A stretch of DNA of 64,000 nucleotides from Niveispirillum sp. SYP-B3756 (GCF_009495745.1 NZ_WIDQ01000003.1:496001-560000), one strand, 5' to 3'. Positions 42,216 to 50,822 are shown, numbered from the stretch's first letter. A program made the numbers and translations. The notes: generated by a model not told the origin, from the sequence alone.

Positions 42216-42800
42216 ATGCAACGTAAATCCCTTTTTCTATCTCTTGCATTTTTTGTTGCTCTATCAAATTCCGCGGCTGCCGGCCCCTTTGGCCAGGATG
42301 CAAGCCAACAAAGGAATCAGCTAAACATAATAAAGGAGCTCTCTCCGTTTAAGTATGAAATAAAACCAAATAAAACTCACCCAGCCTTTGAGTCCTACAT
42401 TGCAAACATACACCCCGATACCGGCATGTGCATGATACGGGGAGTCGGAATTACCAAAAGAAATGACAAATACGGCATTGAAGTTAGAAGAGTTTTCGAA
42501 GATCTACGAGAGCAGTTGTCTCGCGTCTACGGCTCAAGTGATCTTTTTAATCACATTAAAACAGATGGCATATGGAAAGATGACGATGAATGGATGATGG
42601 CAATTTACAAGAAAGAGAGAAGCTATCAAGCGTCATGGGACAATGAAAGTCACGCACAACTTAAGGATGGCATTATAGAAATATTATTAAGCGTGAGCGC
42701 GCTTAGTGACTCCTCTGGCTATGTTACTGTTCAATATAGATTCTCAAATTGGGATAAATGCAAGGCGGCCATGCAGAACTCCCAGGCAGGTGCTCTGTGA
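42216..42800 (+). CDS. Unknown secreted protein, AT-rich, probably acquired
   Basis: I do not recognise this 194-residue protein. A signal peptide is clear: KR-type start, hydrophobic SLFLSLAFFVALSNSAAAG, cut near AAA-GP. The mature part is lysine-rich and mixed alpha/beta (YEIKPNKTHPAFESYIANIH, MCMIRGVGITKRNDKYGIEV, DDDEWMMAIYKKERSYQASW), with few cysteines (one in GMCMI, one in DKCKAAM) that could pair. Base composition is near 42% GC with AAA/ATA codons, unlike its neighbours at about 65%, so recent transfer is likely. It has its own promoter-like sequence and no partner gene. Confidence 0.8.
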   Translation: MQRKSLFLSLAFFVALSNSAAAGPFGQDASQQRNQLNIIKELSPFKYEIKPNKTHPAFESYIANIHPDTGMCMIRGVGITKRNDKYGIEVRRVFEDLREQLSRVYGSSDLFNHIKTDGIWKDDDEWMMAIYKKERSYQASWDNESHAQLKDGIIEILLSVSALSDSSGYVTVQYRFSNWDKCKAAMQNSQAGAL

Positions 42801-42901
42801 GAACTCGGATTGTGTGGTGTCGGCACGGAGGTTGCCTAGATCGTCTTATGAAGCCATAACAGGGCCACATATTCGGCTACCACTCACTACCCAGGTCCCC
42901 C

Positions 42902-43801
42902 ATGCCCCAGACGCTGACCCTGATCGCCAATCCCGCCAACCCGGTGCTGGATGAAGGGCTGGCCAAGGCCGCCCGCGCCGCCCTGGCCGATCTGGGGGCC
43001 TCCACCTCCCCTGCCGACTGGCTGGCAAAGGGTATTGCCTGCGATATCGGCTTTGACGGGCTGAATGATGATCAGGCCCAGGCCGCCGCCGCCAAGGCGC
43101 TGGCCGGCCAGCCGGTGGATATTGTCGCCCAGCCCACCGAAGGCCGGCGCAAGTCGGTGCTGGTGGCCGATATGGAATCCACCATTATCCAGCAGGAAAT
43201 GCTGGATGAGCTGGGGGAACTGGTCGGCGCGCGCGACCGCATCGCCGCCATCACCGCCCGCGCGATGAATGGGGAGATCGATTTCAAGGGCGCCCTGCGG
43301 GAGCGGGTGGCCCTGCTGGCCGGGCTGCCGGCAACGGTGCTAACCGACATGATCGGCCGCATCACCTGGATGTCCGGTGCCCCCAGCCTGATCGCCACCC
43401 TAAAGAAGCACGGGGTCTATTGCGCCCTGGTGTCGGGCGGTTTCAAGACCTTCACCGCCAATGTCGCCGGCCGGCTGGGTTTTGACGAGGATCAGGCCAA
43501 TGATCTGGAGGTGGCCGATGGCAAGCTGACCGGCAAGCCGTTTGAGCCGATTCTGGACAAGGATGCCAAGCTGCAGGCGCTGATCCGCATCACCGGGGCG
43601 CGGCGCGTGCCGGTGGCGGCCAGCATCACTGTGGGTGATGGCGCCAACGACCTGCCGATGCTGCAGGCCGCCGGCATTGGCGTGGCCTTCCATGCCAAGC
43701 CCACCGTCGCCGCCCAGGCCCGCGCCCGCATCGATCATGGTGACCTGTCGGCGCTCCTATATCTGCAGGGCTATCGCGCGGATGAGATTGTGGCCGGCTG
43801 A
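42902..43801 (+). CDS. serB: Phosphoserine phosphatase
   Basis: This HAD-family enzyme hydrolyses O-phosphoserine in the last step of serine synthesis. It is 299 residues, including an N-terminal ACT-like region (residues about 1-75). The nucleophile motif is VADMESTIIQQEMLDELGEL near residue 88; the second motif is LVSGGFKTFTANVAGRLGFD, and GDGANDLPMLQAAGIGVAFH carries the Mg acids. Its start is 102 nt past the AT-rich gene. A permease gene follows after 6 nt. Confidence 0.95.
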   Translation: MPQTLTLIANPANPVLDEGLAKAARAALADLGASTSPADWLAKGIACDIGFDGLNDDQAQAAAAKALAGQPVDIVAQPTEGRRKSVLVADMESTIIQQEMLDELGELVGARDRIAAITARAMNGEIDFKGALRERVALLAGLPATVLTDMIGRITWMSGAPSLIATLKKHGVYCALVSGGFKTFTANVAGRLGFDEDQANDLEVADGKLTGKPFEPILDKDAKLQALIRITGARRVPVAASITVGDGANDLPMLQAAGIGVAFHAKPTVAAQARARIDHGDLSALLYLQGYRADEIVAG

Positions 43802-43807
43802 CCAGCG

Positions 43808-44566
43808 GTGATTGATCCTTCCATCCTGCTGGACCTGTTGCCCACGCCCGCCCAGGCGGCGGGGCTGCTGGCCGTGGCCCTGGTGGCGGGCGTCATCCGG
43901 GGGCTGACCGGTTTCGGGGCGGCCCTGCTGATGGTGCCGGGCCTGTCGCTGTTCCTGCATCCGGCAGAGGCCGTGCCGACCAGCATGATGGCGATCGCCA
44001 TCACCAACCTGCCTTTGCTGCCAGGGGCCTGGCGGGAGAGCGACAAGCGGATGGTCGCCATCTGTCTGGCCGGCTGCCTTGTCACCATCCCGCTCGGCAT
44101 CTGGCTGCTGGCCGTGCTGCCGGCGGAGATTCTGCGCCGGGCCATCGGGGCCAGTGTGGTGGTGGCGGGGCTATTGCTGCTCTATGGCGGCTTCCGGGTG
44201 CGGCAGGCCGGCCATGGGCTGAAACTGCTGGCGGGTGCGGTGTCGGGCCTGATGAACGGGTCCGTGGGCATGGGCGGGCCGCCGGTCATCCTGCTGATGC
44301 TGGCCATGCCGCTGGCCCCCGCCGTGGCGCGGGCCAGCCTGCTGCTCTATTTCACTGGGTTGAACAGCGTATCCGTGGTGGGCATGACCTGGGCGGGGCT
44401 GTTCACGCGGCACACGCTGGTCTGGTCCCTGCTGATCATTCCCCCACTGATCGGGGCGGCGCGGCTGGGCGAAATCTGGTTCCGGCGCGGCAGCGGTGCC
44501 CAGTTCCGCCCCATCGCCATCGCCGTGCTGATTGGCACCGGCGTGGTCGCCCTGGCCAAGGGCTGA
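43808..44566 (+). CDS. TauE/SafE family permease
   Basis: This 252-residue protein has about eight helices and belongs to the sulfite-exporter TauE/SafE family. The N-terminus contains VALVAGVIRGLTGFGAALLM and the second half repeats the pattern as LLAGAVSGLMNGSVGMGGPP, the two pseudo-symmetrical family motifs. The substrate cannot be told from sequence; members move sulfite, sulfoacetate or other organosulfur anions. The GTG at 43808-43810 follows serB by only 6 nt, so the two are probably co-transcribed. It converges on the paiB-like gene. Confidence 0.88.
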   Translation: MIDPSILLDLLPTPAQAAGLLAVALVAGVIRGLTGFGAALLMVPGLSLFLHPAEAVPTSMMAIAITNLPLLPGAWRESDKRMVAICLAGCLVTIPLGIWLLAVLPAEILRRAIGASVVVAGLLLLYGGFRVRQAGHGLKLLAGAVSGLMNGSVGMGGPPVILLMLAMPLAPAVARASLLLYFTGLNSVSVVGMTWAGLFTRHTLVWSLLIIPPLIGAARLGEIWFRRGSGAQFRPIAIAVLIGTGVVALAKG

Positions 44567-45187
44567 TTACATGTCCAATACCCCCGCCAAGCCCGCCCGC
44601 ACGGCAGCCTGATCGGCTGGCGGGCGGTTCTGGCTCAGTTTTGCCTTGCCCTCCACCCGTTCCAACAGCAATTCCAACCCGACAATGGCCTTCAGCATGG
44701 TGGCGAGATAATCGGCTGGGGCATCACTGACGGCCCATGGCGCGGCCCGCCCCGCCTCGTGCCGGTCCGTCAGCCGGCTGACGATTTCCAGCAGCGCCGC
44801 CGGCTCCTCCACCAAGCGCAGCGTGCCGTGAATATGCACGGCCTTCAAGCGCAGCGTGCCGTGAATATGCACGGCCTTATAGTTCCAGGTCGGCACCACC
44901 TTGCCGGTCTCCCGCTTGGCCGCGTACCAGGAGGGGGTGACATAGGCATCCCCGCCCTGGAACACCGCCAGCGACGGCACCGCCGGATCAAAATCGCGCC
45001 AATGCGGGTTGGCGCGGGCAATATGGCCGATCAGCCGCACCTGATCCCCCTGCCGGTCCAGCAACAAGGGCAAGGGCGTGGACAGCAGCCCGCCGGTGCC
45101 GAGGCTGACCAGGGTGGCAAAGGGATGTGCCGCGACAAGGGCCAGGGCGGGATCGGTCTCCATACGGAAGGCGGTGGGGATATACAT
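44567..45187 (-). CDS. FMN-binding PaiB-like protein with an internal 11-residue duplication
   Basis: This 206-residue protein matches the FMN-binding PaiB family (MYIPTAFRMETDPALALVAA, HPFATLVSL, then YVTPSWYAAKRETGKVVPTW and NYKAVHIHG). In Bacillus PaiB represses protease and sporulation genes, but many relatives have only a flavin-type split-barrel domain. The segment KAVHIHGTLRL occurs twice in tandem because a 33-bp unit is duplicated in frame (44814-44846 and 44847-44879). The ATG at 45185-45187 is chosen by family start; an open extension to 45334 is a shadow. It is divergent from chrA. Confidence 0.88.
   Translation of the reverse strand: MYIPTAFRMETDPALALVAAHPFATLVSLGTGGLLSTPLPLLLDRQGDQVRLIGHIARANPHWRDFDPAVPSLAVFQGGDAYVTPSWYAAKRETGKVVPTWNYKAVHIHGTLRLKAVHIHGTLRLVEEPAALLEIVSRLTDRHEAGRAAPWAVSDAPADYLATMLKAIVGLELLLERVEGKAKLSQNRPPADQAAVRAGLAGVLDM
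44814..44879 (-). repeat. 33-bp in-frame tandem duplication within the paiB-like gene
   Basis: Two adjacent 33-bp units differ only in the last base (C against A on the plus strand). Each encodes KAVHIHGTLRL. The near identity implies a young event. Confidence 0.95.
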
Positions 45188-45332
45188 GGAACGGCTCCGG
45201 TGTCGGGGGTGCTTCTTTTGTGCCGCAAGCGGGGCCAGCCGTGCAGTCATAAGCTTGTCATAGAGACAAACTTGCCAAACCCGCTGCCCGCCCGCAGGTT
45301 GGCAGCCCCACCCATGATCACGGCCCAAACCC

Positions 45333-46595
45333 ATGCCCCGCCTGCGTGATGTGCTGCCCTTCTGGTTCTGGCTTGGCTGTGTCAGCTTTGGCGGGCCTGC
45401 CGGGCAGATCGCCCTGATGCAGCAGGAACTGGTGGATAAGCGCGGCTGGATCGATCAGCGGCGTTTTCTGCATGGGCTGAACTTCGCCATGCTGCTGCCG
45501 GGGCCGGAGGCGCAGCAACTGGCGACCTATGTCGGCTGGCGTCTGCATGGCTGGGCCGGCGGGCTGGTGGCGGGCGGGCTGTTCGTGCTGCCGGGGGCGG
45601 TGTTGATGCTGGCCTTGTCCTGGCTGGCGGCGGCGCATGGCGATCTGGCCTGGGTGGGCGCAATGTTCGACGGGGTGAAGCCCGTCATCGTCGCCATCAT
45701 CATCGGGGCCCTGTGGCGGCTGGGCCGCCGTACCCTGCAGGGCTGGGCCCCGCCGTTGCTGGCGGGTGCCGCCTTTCTGGGCCTGTTCCTGGGCCATCTA
45801 CCCTTCCCCGCCATCCTCGCGGCAGCGGCATTGATCGGTTGGCTGACGGCCCGGCGCGGCCTGCACCTGTTCGCAAGCCCCCATGGCGGGGCGGCGGATG
45901 ATCCCCTGCCCGAACCAGCAGCCATTGCCACCGGCGGCGCGGCGCGGCTGATCCGGCTGGCGCTGCTGTTCGGGCTGTTGCTGGTGGTGCCGGTGGGGTT
46001 GCTGCTGTTCACCTTTGGGCGCGACCCCTGGGCGGATATCGCCCGGCTGTTCACCCAGGCGGCGTTTGTCACCTTCGGCGGGGCCTATGCGGTGCTGCCC
46101 TATATCGGGCAGGCGGCGGTGGAGAAATATCAATGGCTGACCGCCGCCGACATGCTGAACGGGCTGGCCCTGGCCGAAAGCACGCCGGGGCCGCTGATCC
46201 TGGTGACGCAATATGTTGGCTTCTTCGCCGGCTGGAACCAGCCGGGCAGCCTGTCACCGCTGGCGGCGGGGCTGCTGGGCGGGGTGCTGACCACCTATGT
46301 CACCTTTCTGCCCTGCTTCTTCTTCATCTTCGCCGGTGCCCCCTATGTGGAACGGCTGATCCATCACAAGGCGGCAGCCGGCGCACTGGCCGCGGTCAGT
46401 GCCGCCATTGTCGGCGTGATCCTGAACCTTGCCGTCTGGCTGGGGGTGCAGGTGCTGTGGCCGGGCCAGCCAGACCTGTTCGCCTGGGCCCTGGCGGCCG
46501 GCGGTCTGCTGGCCCTGCTGCGCTGGCGCCTGCCGGTGCATTGGCTGGTGCTGGCTGGTGCCGTTGCCGGGCTGGCACGGCTGATGCTGGGATAG
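45333..46595 (+). CDS. chrA: Chromate transporter (ChrA, long-chain two-domain form)
   Basis: This 420-residue membrane protein has two homologous CHR domains. The first has FWFWLGCVSFGGPAGQIALM and NFAMLLPGPEAQQLATYVGW; the second has AAFVTFGGAYAVLPYIGQAA and ALAESTPGPLILVTQYVGFF. Both carry the PGP motif of the family. ChrA proteins export chromate in exchange for protons; relatives of unknown function are common, so the resistance phenotype is inferred. The ATG at 45333 is 146 bp from the divergent paiB-like gene. Confidence 0.92.
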   Translation: MPRLRDVLPFWFWLGCVSFGGPAGQIALMQQELVDKRGWIDQRRFLHGLNFAMLLPGPEAQQLATYVGWRLHGWAGGLVAGGLFVLPGAVLMLALSWLAAAHGDLAWVGAMFDGVKPVIVAIIIGALWRLGRRTLQGWAPPLLAGAAFLGLFLGHLPFPAILAAAALIGWLTARRGLHLFASPHGGAADDPLPEPAAIATGGAARLIRLALLFGLLLVVPVGLLLFTFGRDPWADIARLFTQAAFVTFGGAYAVLPYIGQAAVEKYQWLTAADMLNGLALAESTPGPLILVTQYVGFFAGWNQPGSLSPLAAGLLGGVLTTYVTFLPCFFFIFAGAPYVERLIHHKAAAGALAAVSAAIVGVILNLAVWLGVQVLWPGQPDLFAWALAAGGLLALLRWRLPVHWLVLAGAVAGLARLMLG

Positions 46596-46684
46596 GCCCG
46601 TCAGTACCCGGTATACCGCTTGACCTGCCCACACCCCCGAAGCGTATACTTTATTCAGTTACGCAAACAGGGGGAGGCGAACCG

Positions 46685-49138
46685 ATGGAAAATCTGTCGC
46701 GGCGGGGGTTTTTGCAGGCTGGCGGGGCGCTGGTGGCCTTGGGCGCGGTGGCGGGCCATGCAGCGGCCGAGACAACAACATTGCCCCCCGCCCGGCAGGT
46801 GACGCCGCTGGAGGGCGGCTGGCGCTTCCATCTGGGCCATGCGGCGGACCCGGCGCGGGATTTCGGCTTCGGCGCCTCCCACGATACCTATGCCAAATCA
46901 GGCGATATCGGCACGGCCATCCAGGCCGCCGATTATGATGACAGCGCCTGGCAGGCGGTGGAACTGCCACATGATTGGGCGGTCGACCTGCCCTTCACCC
47001 CCTTCGGTGCGCCGGGCAGCGAGGCGGACAAGATCGGCGCCTATCAGGGGTTCAAGCCGCTGGGCCGGCGCTTTCCCGCCACCAGCGTCGGCTGGTACCG
47101 CCGGGAACTGCCCATCGCCGCCGCTGAGGCCGGACGCCGCCTGTTCCTGGATTTTGACGGGGTGGGCCGGGATTGTCTGGTGATCCTGAACGGCTTCGTC
47201 GTCGGCAGCCATGAGAGCGGCTATGTGCCCTTCCGCCTGGATATCAGCGATTTCGCCAAGCCGGGGGAAGCCAATATCCTGCTGATCCGCTGCGATGTCA
47301 GCTTAGGGGAGGCTTGGTCTTACGAAGGGGCCGGGCTTTACCGGCAGGTGCGGCTGGTCAGTTGCGCGCCCGCCCATATCCGCCACTGGGGCACCGCTGT
47401 CCGCTGCACGGTGGAGGGGGAAGCGAAGGGAGACGCCGCCAGCATCGCCATCACCACCGAGATCGACAATGACGGCCCCACCCTGCCCATCCGCCTGCGC
47501 TCCACCCTGCTGGACCCGCAGGGAAAGCCGGTGGCGGTGCTGCTGTCCGATCCCGTCACCCTGCCGGATTGGGGGGCGCATGAACTGACCCAGACGGTGC
47601 GGCTGGACCACCCCGCCCTCTGGTCACTGGAACAGCCCTCACTCTACCGGCTGATCAGCGAGATTATCGAAGACGATCGGGTGATCGACCGGCAGGAGAC
47701 GCCGTTCGGCATCCGCAGCTTCCGCTTTGATGCCGATCATGGCCTGTTCCTCAACGGCAAGCCGGTGAAGGTGAAGGGTACCTGCAACCATCAAGACCAT
47801 GCGGGGGTGGGCTTTGCCGTGCCGGACAGTCTGCATGTCTGGCGGATCGAACAGTTAAAGGCCATGGGCAGCAACGCCTATCGCTCCACCCACCACCCGG
47901 CCCCGCCGGCGGTGCTGGAAGCCTGCGACCGGCTGGGGATGCTGGTGTTGGAGGAGACGCGCCAGATGTCCAGCAACCCGGAAGCGCTGGGCCAGTTGGA
48001 ACGCATGGTGCGCCGGGGCCGCAACCACCCCAGCATCTTCCTGTGGAGCATCGGTAACGAGGAAATCCATCGCGGCAGCGAGACCGGTGCCCGCATCGCC
48101 GAGACGATGAAGCGCCGCGTCTACGCCCTGGATGGTACCCGCCCGGTGACAGAGGCCTTCAACGGCAAGCTGGGCAAAGGGGCCAGCCGGGTGCTGGATG
48201 TGATGGGCTGTAATTATTATCTGGATGAGATCGATGCTTTCCATGCCGCCCACCCCACCGTGCCGATGATCGGCACGGAGACGGCCAGCACGGTGATGAC
48301 CCGTGGCGCCTATCACCGCGACGATCAGGCCGGCATCCTGCCCGCCTATGACCGGGAATTCCCGCGCTGGGCCAGCACAGCGGAGCGCTGGTGGCGTTTT
48401 TACGATGAGCGGCCCTTCCTGGCCGGCGGCTTTGTCTGGACGGGGCTCGATTATCGCGGCGAACCCACCCCGTTCGAACGCTGGCCGCAGCACAGCTCTT
48501 ATTTCGGGATCATGGATAGCTGCGGCCTGCCGAAGGATAATTACTTCTATTACCGCGCTTGGTGGCGCAATGAACCGATGCTGCACCTGTTCCCGCACTG
48601 GACCTGGCCGGGACGGGAGGGCCAGCCGGTGGAGGTCTGGGTTCATGCCAATTGCCATGCGGTGGAACTGCTGGCCAATGGGGCCAGCCTGGGCCGGCAG
48701 AATCTGGAGCGAAACGGCCACCTGCAATGGACCGTGCCCTATGCGCCGGGCTGGATCGAAGCGCGGGGTTTCGATACCCAGGGCCGGCAGATATTGACCC
48801 AGCGGCGGGAGACGGCGGGCCAGCCGGCCGCCATCGCCCTTTCCAGCGACCGGCAGCGGTTGGCCGGTGGTGAGGTGGCCGTGGTGAGGGCATCTGTGCT
48901 GGACGCGGCGGGGCGGGAGGTGCCGACGGCCGACACTCTGGTCCGCTTCCGGCTGGCCGGTGCCGCCCGTCTGCTGGGCGTGGGCAATGGTGACCCGCGC
49001 AGCCTGGAACCCGACCATGCCGACCAGCGCCACGCCTTCAACGGGCTCTGCGTTGCCATCCTTCAGGCCAAGGGCAATGGCCCGATCCGGGTGGAAGCGG
49101 AAGCGGCAGGTTTGAAGACCGGCGTGCTGGCGCTATAG
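46685..49138 (+). CDS. Glycoside hydrolase family 2 protein with a Tat signal
   Basis: This 817-residue glycosidase has the three-part N-terminal region of GH2 (sugar-binding domain from about residue 40, beta-sandwich from about 215, barrel from about 315). The acid/base is Glu459 in LWSIGNEEIH and the nucleophile is Glu532 in IGTETAS. A DUF4982-like sandwich (HLFPHWTWPGREGQPVEVWV and then CHAVELLANGASLGRQ) and a C-terminal Ig-like domain follow. The N-terminus SRRGFLQAGGALVALGAV is a Tat export signal, so it acts outside the cytoplasm. Beta-galactosidase is the most likely activity. It starts at the ATG at 46685 after GGGGGAGGCGAACC. Confidence 0.9.
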   Translation: MENLSRRGFLQAGGALVALGAVAGHAAAETTTLPPARQVTPLEGGWRFHLGHAADPARDFGFGASHDTYAKSGDIGTAIQAADYDDSAWQAVELPHDWAVDLPFTPFGAPGSEADKIGAYQGFKPLGRRFPATSVGWYRRELPIAAAEAGRRLFLDFDGVGRDCLVILNGFVVGSHESGYVPFRLDISDFAKPGEANILLIRCDVSLGEAWSYEGAGLYRQVRLVSCAPAHIRHWGTAVRCTVEGEAKGDAASIAITTEIDNDGPTLPIRLRSTLLDPQGKPVAVLLSDPVTLPDWGAHELTQTVRLDHPALWSLEQPSLYRLISEIIEDDRVIDRQETPFGIRSFRFDADHGLFLNGKPVKVKGTCNHQDHAGVGFAVPDSLHVWRIEQLKAMGSNAYRSTHHPAPPAVLEACDRLGMLVLEETRQMSSNPEALGQLERMVRRGRNHPSIFLWSIGNEEIHRGSETGARIAETMKRRVYALDGTRPVTEAFNGKLGKGASRVLDVMGCNYYLDEIDAFHAAHPTVPMIGTETASTVMTRGAYHRDDQAGILPAYDREFPRWASTAERWWRFYDERPFLAGGFVWTGLDYRGEPTPFERWPQHSSYFGIMDSCGLPKDNYFYYRAWWRNEPMLHLFPHWTWPGREGQPVEVWVHANCHAVELLANGASLGRQNLERNGHLQWTVPYAPGWIEARGFDTQGRQILTQRRETAGQPAAIALSSDRQRLAGGEVAVVRASVLDAAGREVPTADTLVRFRLAGAARLLGVGNGDPRSLEPDHADQRHAFNGLCVAILQAKGNGPIRVEAEAAGLKTGVLAL

Positions 49139-49156
49139 AGGGGCAGCGCTGCCCCT
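49139..49156. terminator. Palindrome between the GH2 gene and the MoxR gene
   Basis: The 18-bp perfect palindrome AGGGGCAGCGCTGCCCCT starts right after the GH2 stop and reaches the MoxR stop. No T-run follows in either direction, so terminator function is uncertain. Confidence 0.4.
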
Positions 49157-50001
49157 CACTGCCCCCGCCGCGCCATGAAGGCCAGCCGTTCGAACAGGTG
49201 GACATCCTGTTCGTTCTTCAGCAAGGCCCCATGCAGCGGCGGGATCAGCTTTTTCGGGTCACGCTGGCGCAACACTTCCGGTGTCACATCCTCCACCAGC
49301 AGCAGGCGGATCCAGTCCAGCAGCTCCGACGTGCTGGGCTTCTTCTTCAGGCCCGGTACCTCGCGCACTTCATAGAACAGGGTCAGCGCGTCGCGCAGCA
49401 GGTCGGCCTTCAGGTTGGGGTAATGCACTTCCACGATGCGGGCCATGGTTTCGGCATCGGGGAAGCGGATGTAATGAAAGAAACAGCGGCGCAGAAAGGC
49501 GTCCGGCAGTTCCTTTTCATTGTTCGAGGTGATGATGACGACGGGGCGTTGGATGGCCTTGATGGTCTGCCCCGTCTCGTAAACGAAGAATTCCATCCGG
49601 TCGAGTTCCTGCAACAGATCGTTGGGGAACTCGATATCCGCCTTGTCGATCTCATCAATCAGCAGCACCGGCGGGTTTTCCGCCTCAAACGCGGTCCAGA
49701 GCGGGCCTTTGCGGATATAATTGGCAATGTCATGCACGCGCGCATCGCCCAACTGGCTGTCGCGCAGGCGGCTGACGGCATCATACTCATAAAGCCCCTG
49801 CTGGGCCTTGGTGGTAGATTTGACGTGCCAGGATTGCAGGGGCCGCCCCAGGGCCTTGGCCACCTCCTGCGCCAGCACGGTCTTGCCCGTCCCCGGCTCC
49901 CCCTTCACCAGCAAGGGCCGTTGCAGGGTGATGGCGGCATTGACGGCCACCCGCAGATCATCGGTGGCGACGTAATCCTGGGTGCCTTGGAAACGGCTCA
50001 T
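49156..50001 (-). CDS. MoxR-family AAA ATPase
   Basis: This 281-residue single-domain AAA+ protein resembles MoxR chaperones. Walker A is GEPGTGKTVLAQEVAKALGR near residue 37 and Walker B is PPVLLIDEIDKADIEFPNDL near 110. The sensor region is VVIITSNNEKELPDAFLRRC. Such proteins often act with a von Willebrand A-domain partner; none is adjacent inside this window. It is convergent with the GH2 gene and 3' of a DUF5397-like gene. Confidence 0.92.
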   Translation of the reverse strand: MSRFQGTQDYVATDDLRVAVNAAITLQRPLLVKGEPGTGKTVLAQEVAKALGRPLQSWHVKSTTKAQQGLYEYDAVSRLRDSQLGDARVHDIANYIRKGPLWTAFEAENPPVLLIDEIDKADIEFPNDLLQELDRMEFFVYETGQTIKAIQRPVVIITSNNEKELPDAFLRRCFFHYIRFPDAETMARIVEVHYPNLKADLLRDALTLFYEVREVPGLKKKPSTSELLDWIRLLLVEDVTPEVLRQRDPKKLIPPLHGALLKNEQDVHLFERLAFMARRGQ

Positions 50002-50080
50002 GCGGGTAATCCCTATGGCGTTTTTACAAACTGGGTGAAATCAGACCAATGTTCGACCTTGAAAGCCCGGATGGCGAACA

Positions 50081-50302
50081 TCAACGGTCCCGTGGATCGT
50101 CAAAAATATTGGAAAGGCGGTAATCCACCTCCTCCCCGCTTTCAACCACGCGGATGCGCATCATCCGGTCGCCATCGGGCAAATCCTGGCCGGCGTCCAG
50201 AATTTCATAAACCGGACCGACCGGGCCGAAGCGCCGCCATGTGCCCACCAAACTCGCAGCAGTGGGAAGGTGCCCATCCATGTCCGCCACTCCCAGCATC
50301 AA
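50081..50302 (-). CDS. DUF5397-like small protein
   Basis: This 73-residue protein has the pattern SLVGTWRRFGPVGPVYEILD followed by MMRIRVVESGEEVDYRLSNI. It matches my recollection of the DUF5397 family, which has no known function and is common in toxin-antitoxin-like or small-gene neighbourhoods. The start at 50302 is not fixed: an internal ATG (MDGHLPTAASL) would shorten it. It lies 79 nt before the MoxR gene, same strand. Confidence 0.6.
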   Translation of the reverse strand: MMLGVADMDGHLPTAASLVGTWRRFGPVGPVYEILDAGQDLPDGDRMMRIRVVESGEEVDYRLSNIFDDPRDR

Positions 50303-50414
50303 AAGGCTAAGAAGGTGAGTATCGCATAAACAGGGTCAGTGACAAACCGCACCGTAAAAGCGGCGCGACATGGATCAACAGTGGCAACCTGGCACTAAGC
50401 GGTACCGAAAGACG

Positions 50415-50642
50415 TCATGCCGCCACTTGCGAATATCGCTGCAACAAAGCCAATGCCTCCGCGATCACATCGGCATGTTTGCTGGCAAACTGGATGTCAT
50501 AGCCAACGGGCTCGCCATCAGCGCCCAGATCGATAATCACATCCCGATCATCGTCATAGTGCTGACGAACAGAGCTTCCGGGTCTGATTTTGACATAAAG
50601 GCTGTCAGTCGACTGATCATAGGAGACGGCATTGCTGCTCAT
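50415..50642 (-). CDS. DUF2283 domain protein
   Basis: This 75-residue protein contains the DUF2283 pattern: YDQSTDSLYVKIRPGSSVRQ and VIIDLGADGEPVGYDIQFAS. The family has no fixed biochemical role; members often sit beside a DUF4258 gene as a pair. Here the upstream partner appears reduced to a short remnant whose stop overlaps this start (ATGA), which keeps the coupling mark of the former pair. Confidence 0.82.
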   Translation of the reverse strand: MSSNAVSYDQSTDSLYVKIRPGSSVRQHYDDDRDVIIDLGADGEPVGYDIQFASKHADVIAEALALLQRYSQVAA

Positions 50643-50716
50643 GGCCTGAACTCCTCATCCACATGATAGGTGTGGACAGTATGGCCATCACCCAAGGTGA
50701 TGACACTGAGTACCCG
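50639..50716 (-). pseudogene. 3' remnant of a small gene upstream of the DUF2283 gene
   Basis: Twenty-five codons in frame (RVLSVITLGDGHTVHTYHVD then EEFRP) end with a TGA overlapping the DUF2283 ATG. An in-frame stop lies just upstream (50717-50719), and a REP-like palindrome begins about 20 bp further. The pattern fits the tail of a DUF4258-type partner, but 25 residues are too few to be sure. If not a remnant, this is just a chance open stretch. Confidence 0.4.
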
Positions 50717-50739
50717 TCACACTTTGATTCCCCGTATCA

Positions 50740-50822
50740 CCGTCACCCCGGCGAAGGCCGGGGTCCAGAATGACAAGCGCCTTGCTCTATGAACTGGACC
50801 CCGGCCTTCGCCGGGGTGACGG
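50740..50822. repeat. REP-like palindromic element
   Basis: Two perfect 29-bp inverted arms (50740-50768 and 50794-50822) flank 25 bp. Each arm is itself a near palindrome, CCCCGGC-GAAG-GCCGGGG. This sequence type (GTCACCCCGGCGAAGGCCGG) is widespread as an extragenic palindrome in alphaproteobacteria. No other copy occurs in the window. Confidence 0.85.

Noticed and set aside
46133-46684. In-frame upstream extension of the GH2 gene
   Set aside because: It overlaps the end of chrA out of frame; the Tat signal and ribosome site fix the start at 46685.
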